64,000 nucleotides of DNA from assembly GCA_019925095.2 (NCBI GenBank), contig CM034409.1:5459001-5523000 (forward strand), read 5' to 3'. The translations under genes were made by a program, and so were the position numbers. The notes under the pieces are model-generated. The model saw only the letters and a program-made list of their open reading frames with translations. It was not told the origin of the DNA and did not search any database. The DNA comes from Dendrolimus kikuchii. Taxonomy: Eukaryota > Arthropoda > Insecta > Lepidoptera > Lasiocampidae. This document shows positions 34,801-49,800 of this stretch, in pieces; position 1 is the first letter of the stretch; the number at the start of each line of letters is the position of its first letter.

Positions 34801-37800
34801 AAGCCGCGTAGAAAAACTTCATTTCAATGATAAAAACAGTGCACATTATTCAACTCCACCAGAACCGCTCACTGAGCGTAGTACGACACGCACTTGGCCG
34901 GTTTTTCGTCTTAAGTTTGAACGTTATCAAACAGAGGAAAAAACCATCCTTAACTCGGTTTTCCACGAACCCTTTGCGCAAGGTAAACGTAGCCAGGCGT
35001 TAATAAGGACGAGGTACGCCTCGAGTTTCTCTCATGCATAAAAATATAGCATAGTAGTGTTGCCAGTACGAAAGACTTTATTTGAAGATATAGCGACGTA
35101 CATTATATTCAGAGCATATTTTAGACAATTTATACACCGCATATTCAGCAAACAAGTTTTGCATCAGCATATTGCTGTGCCGGAATTATTTCCGACACAA
35201 CTCTGATTTTCAGTGCAAACTTTCCTTTTGGCGTAAGACCAAAACGACTCAATTTTGTCAAAGTAATTCTACTTGTGTAATATTTAATTAGTAAATCAAA
35301 TAAATTAAGTTAAATAAAAGCAACAATAAAATACTTTGTTACTTTAAAAAGAAAAAAAAATACATAACCTTCAAATTACTTAAATTTATTGGCACACCCC
35401 TGTGTATATCCGTGTAACAACTTGTATTGAATCATCTATTCGAATACAATTTGATATATATATATATATATATTACTAGCTATACCCAGAAGACGTTGTC
35501 GTGCCTTTAAAAAAATAAAAATCTAGAACCCGAATGCAGCGCCATCTACCGGGACCAATTATTAATTTAAATCATTCTCGAATCCACTTGAACAAACACA
35601 AAAAATTTCATCATAATTGGTCCCACCGTTTACCCACCCACCACAGCCATATAATTACTTAAATTTATTGACATATCCCTGTGTATATCCGTGTAACAAT
35701 TTGTATCGAATCATTTATTCGAATACAATTTGATATATTTATATATATAATATATTGCATTAGTTTATAAAGTCATTGTAATAAATATGTATTTAAAATA
35801 AATTAAATCGGCAGACAAACACACATATTGTATATCCCCAAATTAAGCAAGTTACGCTTGTGTTATGAAAAATGAAATTCATGAAAATGAATATGCGATT
35901 TATTTCAAAAGTCAACTAACATTCATATTCGCGAATATTTAATATTCGTTACATCACTAGTACGTACACAAACTAAAAAAAAAGTATAACTAACAGGATT
36001 CACACGTAAGTATTTTGAAATAAAAAATATAATGTACATAACATTCACGGCAATGAGCCCGACAACTCAGCATTATGGTGTGTCAAGAAGAGTAGACACA
36101 GCTTTGTTTTTCAGTTGCAGCCTCCACTAAGTTATAAGTGACCTAAACATGTAAGTTCTCATTAACATTCGTGAAGTGAATTTAAATCAATAGTAACCAC
36201 AATACTGTAGTGTGTACAGTTTTAGTTTAGGAGGGAAGGGTAAAATGTAAGAAATACTAAGCCCAACGAGCGCTGCAATGACACTGATTTCATTACCGAC
36301 AATATACGAATATCAATCCATAGGTCGCTGGTTCATATCCGGCTCGAAGGACCAAAAAACTGTAGTGTGTATACAGTGTTAGTTTAGGAGGGAAGGGTAA
36401 AATATAAGAAATTCCAAGCCCAACGAGCGCTGCAATGACACTGATTTTATTACCGACAATATACGAATATCAATCCATAGGTCGCTGGTTCATATCCGGC
36501 TCGAAGGACCAAAAAACTGTAGTGTGTATACAGTGTTAGTTTAGGAGGGAAGGGTAAAATATAAGAAATTCCAAGCCCAACGAGCGCTGCAATGACACTG
36601 ATTTTATTACCGAAAATATACGAAAATAAATCCATAGGTCGCTGGTTCATATCCGGCTCGAAGGACCAAAAAACTGTAGTGTGTATACTGTTTTAGTTTA
36701 GGAGGGAAGGGTAAAATCTAAGAAATACCAAGACCAACGAGCGCTGCAATGACACTGATTTTATTACCGAAAATATACGAATATAAATGAGTTGTTAAGC
36801 ATTAGGCCGCAGTTGTTTACTTGTAAAATGCTGACTGGTATACATACTTTGTACAAATACTAATATCAAAAAATTAACATTATAAAAATTATTTTACATT
36901 AATTTTTTAAGTTACAATATACATATAATCATATATGTGGATATCTTTAGTCAGATCTTAGCGTATACCTGAAACGTGTATTTATTTATTCTGGGCCGTT
37001 TAGTAAAGGAAATAATAATATATGAAACAAGTAAAGTAACTTCCGTTTATATATTATTAAAATAATGGATTGCGACACTGAAGTTCCGGAGAACATCCTG
37101 GTATTATTCCATAAAAATAATAACCATTTAATAAAGCACTGATTCTCGAAATTCAATATCCATTGCGATTTAGACGCGGAATTAATATAGAATTCACATC
37201 GGCCCAATTCACAGTAATTTATTTTGTATAGCTAGATTATGCTGATGTCGTCAACCGAATTGAATCAATTTGGTTGAAATGCTCAAAGGACGTGATGGTA
37301 TTCAATGGCATTAAATGGTTGGTTTGTTTATATCGATCACTTTGGTCGATTAATCTCAATTTTGATAAATTGATAAAACATTAACTAAAATTGGCCAAGT
37401 ACACTAACAATCTGCCCATAAAACTTCAAATCAAAATTTTGTTGCGATTCGTTTTGGCACTTGTCCGTTGCCATGCGTTTTCCCACTTGTCCGTCAAGTT
37501 TCACTTCTACTATGTGTCCCAGCACACATTTCGATTTTTCGCAGGTTTACTGCAAATTATGATTTGGTTAGGTTAGGTACATTTTAATGAATGCATTTTT
37601 TATTTAATCATATTTTATTTTATCAAACAAAAAAATTGAATTCGATCCGGAACCAAAAAACGCATCCTCCATAGTCTACTCTAAAAATATGCCGCCTCTC
37701 ACCACATCTTGTCTAAATGTATGCCGCTCCTTCACGCGGCCGTAACGCTTTTTCGTGACAGAAAAATCCTAAAACCCCCCGTTTATATAGAAGTTTCACC

Positions 37801-40800
37801 TCAAAAAATAATTTTAAAAAACACTCCATAAGATTCTGGGTCCAACAAAGAGAGAGGATAGTAGCTCGAGGGTCCCGAAATTGAGAATCTTTTTTTTTTT
37901 ATTATTGCAGGAGATCAGCAGACAGGCAGACGGCCCATTTGATGGAAAGCGGTTACCATCGCCTATGGACATTTGCAACACCAAAGTTGCTACAAATGCG
38001 CTGCTGCTCTCTTAAGGGAGAGTGGAACCTGGTCACTAATGCCGGAACACAACTCAAGGTTGTTATGGCGACATACTCTAGGGGTGGTAGCCATCCAGTC
38101 GGGCAAATGCCCTACCTGGCTGTGGGTTGTTAAGTCGCCTCTTACGACAGGCCGCCCGACCGCAGGAAATTGTATTCTTTCTCCGTACCTGCACGGATAA
38201 TCTCGTGGCCGAGCCTAACATAATAGGTTAAATAAAAGGTAATCGCCTCCGCTGGCTCGGTCACGTAGTATGGATGGGAGAGGATCCCAGCGCGTGGAAA
38301 GCATATTTAGGACGGCCGGTATGTCGGCATCCGGTCGGCTGTCCCAAATATCGCTGGAAGAACAGAGTGGAGGCTGACCTGTCGGAGTTAAGAGCCAATG
38401 ATTGGCAAAAAACTGCGCAGGACAGGGAAAAATAACATGTTTTCGTTTCGGAGGTCAAGTTCCACTTTTACACTACTTAATTCTCTAAAAAGGTTTCTTA
38501 AGTGACTTTTTGGTTATGTCAAAAAAATTCGAATATAACTTGAACTTTGAGGTACCAGTGCCAAGTTACATAATAACTTAACAATATAAACAAGTGGTTT
38601 TTGACACAGAAATATCTACACAAAAACCGAGGTATTTATTCAAAAACAATAATAACCAAAATTGGAGTTAAACTGCGCACCTGGCAACACTTGTAACTTT
38701 TATAACGCATCATATATGCGTAGCGTTTACCTTTTGTGCTGTCGAGCGAGATATTTAAGAATTGTGTGTCACCCATGTTTTGTATTGTTTACCTTTAAGA
38801 GAGCTCAGCGCTTCTATGAATCTATAATCATCACAATAAATGTGCTGGGCGTGTCGAGTTTGTGCGATGGATTAAAAAAAAATACACGACGAATTGAAAT
38901 GTTTAAACCTCCTCTTTTTTTGATGTCGGTTAAAAAAGAGAATAAAACCAGGATGGTTAATTTGCTGCATTAAGCTAATGTTTTGGTTTTTTTATTAACC
39001 TTTTTACATTATAATTCTCAATAGGGTTACTTACCCTAATTGAACATTATTTTCTTTCCTTTTACCAGTAGATTCCGAATATGTAACAAGTTTTAGAATT
39101 TTTTATTAAACCGGTAAAAATGTTAAACCGGTTACAGCCTAAGTGCATAGAATTATTTATTTTCGATTTTGTTCTCACTTTCAGCTTGATCAACTGGTAA
39201 CAAACGTTCGTTAAAATAGGTTTTATTAAATAAACCGGTTTCGAACGATTTTGACGCACGTCTGATGTAGTATCGGACGCCCTTCAGCCCGATGGACTGA
39301 TGATCTGCGCAAAGTCGCCGGTAGGCGCTGGATGGGGAAGGCAGAGGACCGTGATGAGTGGCGCTGACACAGGAAGGCCTACGTCTAGCAGTGGATGGTT
39401 ATTGGCTGACGACGAACGATTCCGAACGGTTTTTGCCCGTACACCTTTAAGGAACAGCCATGTGGTATAAGCAAGTTTTCAGTCGCGCGCAAATATATGT
39501 TGAGAAAGATAGAAGGATACTTCCTCTTCTCGGGGAAAAAACCGGTTAATTCAGGTTTTTATATTGTTCTTTTTAAGATTTACACTCCTAACAAAATTGT
39601 TGACCGAAAGTAGACGATTAAAACCGGTTAATTTTGAACCGGTTCGAAGCCTTAGCTAAACCGACGGAGTTAGTTAGTCGATTAATGCCTAAACAACTGA
39701 ACTGAGACGCTTTCAATCACGGTAATTTACTTTGATTGATGCTGTTTGTATCCTGTGTATACACACTGTTGGTATTAGTATACAGACACGATTACGACCC
39801 TAAATTCATGCTTGATAGCATTGCAGATAGAATAAACATTGAGTTTGAAGTGATACATAATTAGAAATCGGAATTATACTGAACTATTATTTGCGACTCC
39901 TTCCGGATTTTTAGTCGAGTTCAAAAAACGGACAAAGTTTTCAATTGATTCTTCGAACAAATTTTGATAAATGTTTTTACGTTATTAAGTATAGCTTCAG
40001 AGTAGTGAGATAATTTTTATTATTAATGGACATCAGATTCCGAAGATATAGCAAGGAATTACTCAAAATCAATTAGATTATGTGTACTGATTGAAATACT
40101 GATAGACCCGCGCCCTTTGACCCACCACGACTTTTGAGATGTTAAGTATCATTGAGTTTTTATTTAGCCTACCTAATAACAATCAAATTACATACCGCGC
40201 TGAATACTGTTGAAACGTAGTTTCATCATGTGTGTAACTTGTGAAAACTTAAGAAAATTCTATATTATTACTTATGTAACTACTACATCTGCTACATCTA
40301 TTTATACAATTTCTTATTTATCTATACATTTCGTTAAGTTAACTGGTCTACCGGATACTAATGCTAAGATTAGAATAGGTAGTATGATCTAAAGACCAGG
40401 CCTTTTCAATGGTTTTTACTCACATATCTACAAAGCCTTAAAAATAAATCAGAGACGCCTTTTTACGCCTGATCGATAAAAAATCCGTTTACCTCATCCC
40501 AATCTATAGCAGTCAAATTTCATTATCAGCCTGTGATATATAAACATTTCTCAAGCCAGACGGTTTGATTGATTTTCAGGCTATTCTAGTACCAACTTTT
40601 ATCTTATATATTACTAGCGTAGGTTCTTTATTTGATTAGTCAGACGGATAATTTTTGATAAGGGTTGGCAGGAATATATGTCTTGAGATAGGATATTTTT
40701 TAAAATTTATTTTCAAATGACAAAATGTCTTAGTTTTTGTTATGCCTCTTTTTTTATAACGAGACGAAATCCGATTGAGGAATAACCACCGCGGGTGAAG

Positions 40801-43800
40801 AACGGTGGAGCGTGTGACATTCGGCGCGTTGGAGTAGCACTAGCACTCCCGAAGAAGTATTATTGCCACCCCAGTCGGGGATAAAATCCGTCGGGGTTCC
40901 GTCGTACACCATAAAGGGCTAGGACCACAGGTATACAACGCTGCCATTCCGCAGGCCCTAGTTGGCAATGACCTATGGGCCTCATCTATCACCGGGGGAA
41001 ATGAAACCCTCGGCGCGGCGTTGTCCTACTCTTTTTGTGCGTGTGACGGTTCTCTTTTAACGAGTGGAACCCGATTGAGGGCCGCGTGTGCGGATTCGCC
41101 AGGTCGGGGTAGCATTAGCACCTCTAGGCAGAACTAAAGATGCTATTGCCACACTACAGATACTAAAACCTCTCAGTATTCTGTATAGCCTAGCCTCACC
41201 GCTGGTCCTGGCAGGCGGTGCCCTATTGGCCTCATCCACTGCCGGGGAACTGCTTTTGTCCCTCGGTATCTTCATGCTCTCATTGCGTGGGGCGGTATGA
41301 GCGCGCGCCGAATTCATCACGCCCCTTCCTCGACTCACATTTCACACTCGCATACATTTAAATTGGATCGTTTTGGTCTTACGCCAAAAAGAAGGTTTGC
41401 TCAAAATGCGGCGTACAAATTCTCAAAATATGCTCTGTGTATAACAATGTATAAGGGACGTAATTACGTCGCGATTTCTTCAAATAAAGTTTTTCTTTCT
41501 TTCTAACTGTGGATGAGGAACTCTTTACCTAGGGAACCACTCTCGTTGCCCACTCACGGCGGCCGAAGTACCAGACTGGCCTTCGGGTGCCGACGCGTCC
41601 TGCTTTGACAGGAGCGGAGCAAGGATGTCCGCTCACGCTCCCGTTGCTCCCATCTCCATGTGCTAACCCTACCCTTCTTATGCCTCTACTACAACTGTGC
41701 CGTAATGCTCAACTAACGCACTAACAAAAAGAGTCATTACACAGAGTTAATGAAGGTTTTAAATGCATGATTTCAAATGCGACATTATTAAGGACGTCAA
41801 ATACTAACCGGCAAATCAGGTGGTCATCTCGACAAGTGTATAGCTACTCGTTAACGCGTTATTTATGACGCTATAAATAAGACGCATTTGGATACAGTCA
41901 CTAACACTGTCATTGACCAAAGTAGAGCAGGACATCATGGGATAAATTATTGAAAAAAAATTGTTACTATATGTGTTTAGATAGTTTATGTATGATGAAA
42001 TTGGACAAATGAATCGAAATGGATTTATACACGTCTGACTGTTTGTAAGTGTCGGTAATAAAGTATGAAATTTTACACACAGCATTTTATGTAATAACCA
42101 TAATAATTAATTAAAATTATAAGTTTGAACATTATTAAGGTTCTGTTGACAAAGACTACTTCTATAATCACAGATTTCGCCGAGGCACTGTTACTTTAAC
42201 AATAAACAATACGCGTGTGTGTGTCAAATACATGGTAGTGTGAGTAATGTTTTTTGTTATTGATTTAATATATTTTTTATGCACAATTCAAAAAAATATT
42301 AGCATATTGCACTCCTTCTCTATATAAACTATAAGTGTGCGAAATTTCATACTCCTTCGTCCACGCAATTGTCTTATAAAGGGGTACAAAGTTTTTGCTG
42401 TGTTTTGCTTCACATATTAATATACAAGTATAGATATATAGGTATATGGATTGTCAGCCCTGTGTTATCTAAAAGCCCAGCTTAAGTTTCAATGCCATAT
42501 AATCTCTTTGTACTAAAAGAAATCTTATTTACAGTGCGAAAATTGTAATCTATATTGTTTCTGGAAATAGGCTTGTTTAGTTTTATATCCACACGAATAT
42601 ACTTAGATAAAATGAATTTGTTTTATGTGTAATTGAGTTATTTGAGACGTTTTCTTTGCCTTGGTAATAATGAAAATGCACACTGTACCCGCAGGGGGCT
42701 TTGTGGGGAAGCTTTAGGTGAGTAGCGACACCTCGGACCTGACTCCAGGGGCCAAGGTAAGGCCTCCGTGCTTGCCTTCGCCAGCCGGCACGGAGTGGAG
42801 ATCGCTAGAGCTAATACTCGTGTTCCAGGGGTGGAAGTGATAACAACAAACACACAAACATACATAACACACACACACATAAACACATACATACGATGTG
42901 TGCGCAGTTGCGCGCTTACGTACATTTACGCTTACTCACTAGACATAAACACTCTGTTACTGATTTGTATTTTTTGTGTTTAAAACTCCATACTAATGTG
43001 AGAGGCCACTCATTCCCGAAACATAAGATTCTTGCCTAGCTCGGGAGTTCAAGAGTTCTATAAGTTATTGTATCAGATTTTTTGGCAATAAAGATTTATT
43101 AATTATAATACGCGAAGCAAAAGCTTTGTACTCCTTTTTACGAAAATTGCTTGGACGAAGGAGTATGAAATTTTGCACACTTATAGTTTATAAATAGAGA
43201 AAGAGTGCTGAATGCTAATATATTTTTAAATTATGCATAAAAATACTCACACTACCAGGTATTTGACACACACACACACATATATACTCTTTTGTTTATT
43301 GTTAAAGTCAAATTAATGTGTAGCCTTGACGAAATCTGTGATTATAGAAGTATAGTCATTGACAACAGAACCTTAATAAAGTTCAAACTTATAATTTAAA
43401 TTATTTATTATGGTCGAATTTCAACCACGGGCGACCACTAGTTATTATTAAGTATGTGTCTGTATGCGACTAAAACTTGCTGTATCATATAACTATGCTT
43501 TGTAGATGTGCTGACAAAACCGTTCGAAGACGGATTATTAACAAAACCTATATAACGAACTTTTGTAGCTAAAAATTAATTGCATTAGAAGAAAGTCGAA
43601 AAGAACGCTCCTATGTTACTTAGGTTACACTAGTATGTTAGGTTACTTATATATAGTCCTGCTTGACGTATCCGTCAACGGCGAACCTTGTCAAGTCCAG
43701 CTGTGTGAGCGCAGGTGGCTAGCGAAACTAAATTTGATTTTAAAATTTCTTTTGTAAGGAGCGCAATACAGCCGTCCTGATGAGTCAGCTGTAGGAGATT

Positions 43801-46800
43801 TTAGGGTGGTTCTTTTTGATACGGCGTTGCCCACCAGAGTGTTCTACACGCTGCTTTTTGAATCAACAGCTTTATTAATTGAACTACGCCACTCCCTTTG
43901 TAGTGCACGAGGTTAAATATGCTTAGGTTATAACCGGTTCGTTTTTTATCCGGTTTTTAAGCCTTTGACGCGGATATAAAAACCAAGTCCTACCATAAAC
44001 GAAGTGGTAGCCAAAAATACTCCGGGAACAGGAAAAAGTAATGATGACAAAACTCTTTTAACAATTCGTCAGCGGACCAAAGTTTTTTTCGACCGAACGC
44101 GAAAATATACTTTTGTATGGATTTCAGCCAAAAGTAATTTCGTTGTCGCCATATTGTATTATATTAAGAGAATACTTTGTAACAAATTCCGCCTTTCTTT
44201 TATGGGGTGACGAAAATTTCAGTTGGGAATTTAATTTATTACCTTCCGCACTCACAGTTATATTGAATTAATGAACCTAAAAAGACATAATTGATTTTTT
44301 TTTTAATTTATTTTCAATAAAAAAGTTACAAGATCATACAAACAATTACATTGTGAAACTGCAGCGCAGTTTTTCGGCAGTGTTCTCGTGGATCGCATTA
44401 AATTATACCTTGTAACTTCTGTTTTATCTACTTAAGTACACATTAAAAAAAATTGATATACACACACACACACACACAAAACAAGCAATAGTACATATAC
44501 GCAACGAGACATGGCACCACCATTAAGGACACAATTTTAAATACGGCTTAATATACATTTTAAACTCTGGACATATTTTCCGTTAGCATATCAATCAATC
44601 AATCAATATCTTTATTTGCAAGAATGTAGTTTATACAGGTGTTATACAAATGTAGAAGCACAGTACATTCTACCACATAGTGGTGTACAAAAGGAATTAA
44701 ATATCACAATAAAATTAAAATTATAATTTACATAAATATTCTAATATATAAAAAAAAATCAATTTTTGGTAATATGTAAGCAATTAATGTCAAGTGAAAA
44801 ATTAACAAATAGATCACTAAGATTTTCCATATATATAATAACGACAATATCTTTGGGTATCTCATTATATATCTTAGGACATACATACCCATCTCCTGGT
44901 CTGTAGCCCGTCTATTTTCTATCTGTGCAGGAACGGAGAAAGAATACAATTTTCTGCGGCCTGGCGGCCTGTCGTAAGAGACGACTAAACAACCCACAGC
45001 CAGGTAGTAGGGTATTTGCCCGTCTGAATGGCTACCACCCCTGGTCTAGAATATGTCGCCATAACAACCTTGTGGTGTTCTGGCATAAGTGGCCGGATTC
45101 CAGTCTCCCTTGCAACACATTGGTAGCACATCTGCTGTTACAAATGTCCATAGACGATGGTAACCGCTTTCCATCAGTTGAAATGTCTGCTTATCTGCTG
45201 AACTCATGCAATAAGAAGGGCTATTTTTAACCGATTTTAAAAAGGAGGCGCTTCTAAATTTGTCTGTATGATTTTTTTCGTATGTTCGTTACTCGATTTC
45301 TCCGTCAATTGTGAACCGATTTTAATTTTTTTTATTTTAATCGAAAGTTTATACTTCCGAATTTGTTCCATTTCACTACGTCAGGATCTGATGAGTGGAT
45401 TCCAAGGAACTAGAGAAAGGTACGAAAATTTATAACAGACTTCTTTGTAACCGGATGTCTTCGTTAATTCTGAACCGATTTTCAATTTTATTCTTTTAAT
45501 CGAAAGGTTATACTCCCGAATTGGTTCCAATGCCACCATGTCGGGATACGATGAGTGGATTCCAAGTGGTTTGGGACCAATATTTTATCCATAATTAAGC
45601 CTTCTTTTTTTATTTAGTTCTAATATTTAATTTTAGGTTTCTTTTTTATAGTAAAGTTTAATTTTTAAAATAATTTCAGAATATATCGTAATAAGTTTTG
45701 TGTAAATAAAAAAAATATAAAATAACTAAATCATTCAAAAAAGACATACGGTATGCAGGTTAGGTTATTAGTTTATGTATGCTAAATGCCCGAGCTATGC
45801 AAAATTTATAAGGAAAATAACACAAGTTACACAATACATTGCCAAATCTCCTTCAAGGTTTAAACCTTTAAATACAGTATGAAGTCATAAACCCGTTACA
45901 CTTACAACAAAGAAGACGATCCAAAGGAAATTTATCCCATAATACCCTCATATTTTATGCTATAATGTTCCAAGCAAAAATGTCTTAAAACTTGCAACTA
46001 TGGAAACTTGCCAAGTGTTTGCAACTGTCGCCGCTTGTAATACAAAGAAGGAATTGTTAGCGATATATATAGGGTTCAGTGTTTAAATCGGGAAATTAGA
46101 AATCTTTGCAGTTTGTGCAGTGGTTATCGACAGGGCTGTATTTACGTAGGGGTGAAAAGGGTCGAGGCATCCGGGCATTGAGACCTACGAGGCACAAGCA
46201 GATTTTTTTATTGCAGAGTTTAACAGACAGGCAGACGGCCCACCTGATGGAAAGGGGTCACCATCGCCTATAGACATTTGTAACATAAATGCGCTGCTGG
46301 TCTCTAACGGGTGACTGGGCCACTGGCGCCGGAACACAACTCAAGGTCGTTATGGCGGCATACTCTAGATCAGGGGTGGTAGCCACCCAGACGGGCAAAT
46401 ACCCTATCACCCAGTTGTGGTTTGTTTAGTCGCCTCTTAGACAGGCCGCAGGAAATTGTATTCTTTCTCCTTTCCTTCAATGTGTGTCGTGCTGTTTGGC
46501 TAATTACTATTACCTTGATTTCACTGAACTAAAATTACCTAAAATATTTTTACGGACTCCTCTTTAAATTACTGTTACGAGTTGAAGGACTCGAATTAAA
46601 ATGGCGTTGGAATTATTATAGAGTTTATTAGAACTACACAAACACGTATAACACAGGTACAAATATAACCGAACAAAAGAAAGCCAAACGTAATGCAGAA
46701 GATCGTAATTCCATAAAACGCGCAAAGTCCGTCACTAAATAGACTACTGAATGTAATACACACGTCTTGATTGCCTCGTGGTTATCGTTATATTGCCTAT

Positions 46801-49800
46801 CTCACCATTGGGCCATTGCTTTATACTACACAGATAAAATATGTCTGCTCGACCGTGTGGATCGAATTTGTTAGAATCAGTCCGAAACACCTGGCTAATG
46901 ACTGCCATAAAAGATTACAATACACAATGGGCTGTTTTCTAATCACAAATTTAACACAAAGTAAACAAAAGAAGTCCAAATGCCGAAGGTAATAAAATGT
47001 ATTTTTACGGTATGCAGGTGTGAATCCACTTTGTCGGCACCTAGGTCATAGCATTACATTTGTGAAAGCGCGCACTTTACTTTAGATATACGAAAAATAA
47101 TCGTTGGTTTATATTTGTTTCATCTTGCAATAGTGTTAACATTTCGAAATGTCTTATTCGTTAAAAGTTTCCTAGAACTAACTGTAAGTAATATTACAGT
47201 GAGAAAATAACAATATTTTATATTAGCTACGTTCTAGCTAAAACAGGCCACGCTCCACAGTGGCTGGATCTTTTGAGTTTCAAATTGTTTTTATTTTAAC
47301 ATCGTAAACCGCTTGATATTTCTCTCCCCACGAAATTCGTATTGTTTGTTTGATTTAGTTGGTATGGGCATATAATGAGAAGGGATGAAAGTCACGTGAC
47401 AAAAGTATTGTTAAGCTACAAGATGGATGGGTACAAATGTAAAGGTAGACCAAAAAAGATGGATGGATTGTGTGAAGGATGATATGATGATTTGTGGTGT
47501 GACAGAAGATGTATGTCAGAATAGAGGAGTGTGGAAGGAAAATACATATTGTGTCGACCCCAATTAATTTGGATATTGTGAAAGAAAAGAGAGAGAGAGA
47601 GTTTTGTAATAAAAATTGTACAAAAAGACTTCTATTTAAAATACATCGTTATATAATTTTAAGTCGATTCATGGACTACTCTTCGAGTTTTGGGGTCGCA
47701 ACTTGGAAGATGAATTTTAACCGACTTTGACTATGTTTCTTTTCAATTGTAAACCGATTTTCATTTTTTTTTATTCGAATGAGTATTCTCTTGAGGTTGT
47801 CCCATTGTTACCAAGTCAGAATCTGATGAGTGAATTCCAGGGAAATCGAAAGCAACCATTGTTGAAGAGCACCGAGGACCTACGCTCTTCGAAATGCAAA
47901 CTTTATACACTGCCAGTAGTACAATTATTCCTAAAGTTATTCAAATAATTAACTACTAGAAAATATTTTTGTTGTATAGAAAAAAACTGACTTCAGACTA
48001 TAAAATATTTTATAAAATATCGCATTTAAGCGGATAAGGCCATTCTTTAATGTTGTACAATAAATAGAAAGATAGATAGATAACACTTTATTGGACACCA
48101 TTACAGAAAAACTTATAGCCTAAAAATATTCTAAATGTGCACAATGGGCGGTCTTATCGCTAAGAAGCGATCTCTTCCAGACAACCCGTGGCAGGAATAA
48201 AACAGATTGTATTTGTCAAAGCTGGTATGCATAAATATTATAGGATATGCAGTTACTTACATTATATTTTACAAAATATTATATAAGTAAGATTTTTTTT
48301 AATACAATAAACTGAAGGAATGCTCCGGTGGTTCGGGCATTTGGAAAGAATGCATGATGAAAGAATGACTAAACAGATATACAACGCAAAAGTGGATAGA
48401 TGCAGAAGTCGTGGAAGGCCACGACACACCTTCCATGATCAAATTGATCGTGTACTAGCAGAAGGTGATGTCAGGAGCCTTAAGAACAGACGAGCGTGCA
48501 TGACAAGAGCTATGAATGTCAAATAAGCAAGTGAGGTGTGTAAGAATAAGCCTGAATCGCGCTCTGTTGTTCGTGCCTACCCCGCAAGGGAACTGGCGCG
48601 AAGTTATGTATGTATGTAATAAACTGAAGAAATTTATAAATATACTAGCGGCCCGGCGCGGTTTCACCCGCTCTGTCCCGCTCCCGTGGTATATAGCGTT
48701 ATGTTATATAGCCTAAAACACTCCCTGTTTAGGTAGCTTTCCAGCAGTAAAATAATTAAAAAAAAAATCGGTTTTGTAGATCCAGAGATTACCCCCTACA
48801 ACGTCACAAACTCTACCTCTTTATAATATTAAGTATAGATAATAATAGAATATAGTAAAATAAAAATAAATATTATACTTAAAAGGTATATGTAAATACA
48901 CCTATTAATATTTCATACATAAATATATACATATACATAAATATACGTAAAAATATCGAACATCACTATGTTGCAGGTAGTGCTTTTTTGTTATGTTTTT
49001 AAATATTGAATTTAATTGATTTAGCTTGTCTAACAGTAACAGGCAGCGCATTCCAAAGTCGAATAGCCAGTACAGTAAAATAATTGTTTTATATATGAGA
49101 AGAGCTATATCTATATTCGACGGCCTCTGTGGTTGAGCGGGCTAAGCTTTTGCCGGCCTACCTCATTGCAACGCAGCGGCTCCGGGTTCGATTCCTGGTA
49201 TATTAAATTTTGGAAACGAATTTACTTCATTATTTACTATGGTCTGGGTGACTGGGATCGACCCCGGAGTACTCCGTTATGTATCACCCATAACACAAGC
49301 GTAACTTGCTTAAATTGGGGACATACAATATGTGTGTTGGTCTGCCGATTATTATTATTATTATACTGTATGTCTTTCAAGACCTCAGGTCATAAAAATG
49401 GCCCGGACTTTTGGGGGGCTTGCGTGGGGCCATGGGAAGGCCAACACGTAGAGGCCCCTTGACAAATTTAATGTAAATGTGGCGTGACACTGACCGGCGA
49501 TTATCCCTGTCTACACCATATAGTAATGCACCCAAGGACAAGCCCCGGCCAGTGTAGGATTATTGTGGGAAATGAGAACAAAAAGTACCGGGCTATAGCG
49601 GTGAACTGCTAATGGTACTAGGAGTCTGGGAATATGGGGACTATGGCGTCTGCCCGTCGCAATGTTCAGGGAACATGGAAAAATGGGCAGACGGTGACTC
49701 GCCACTCCCTTATTATTATATATATAAATCAATTACTGTTCGTTAGTCTCGCTAAAACTCGAGAACGGTTGGACTGATGTGGCTAATTTTGGTTTTGAAT

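Noticed and set aside
36205..36786. CRISPR-like regular repeats
   Set aside because: Contiguous 157-bp tandem units without spacers, in a eukaryotic intron.
38662..38973. 103-codon open frame
   Set aside because: AT-rich, no motif, no conservation evidence available.
45388..45420. hammerhead-like ctgatga ... gaaa in I repeats (also 47827 and 43779)
   Set aside because: Stem II and the cleavage-site stem do not pair properly; a core string alone is not enough.
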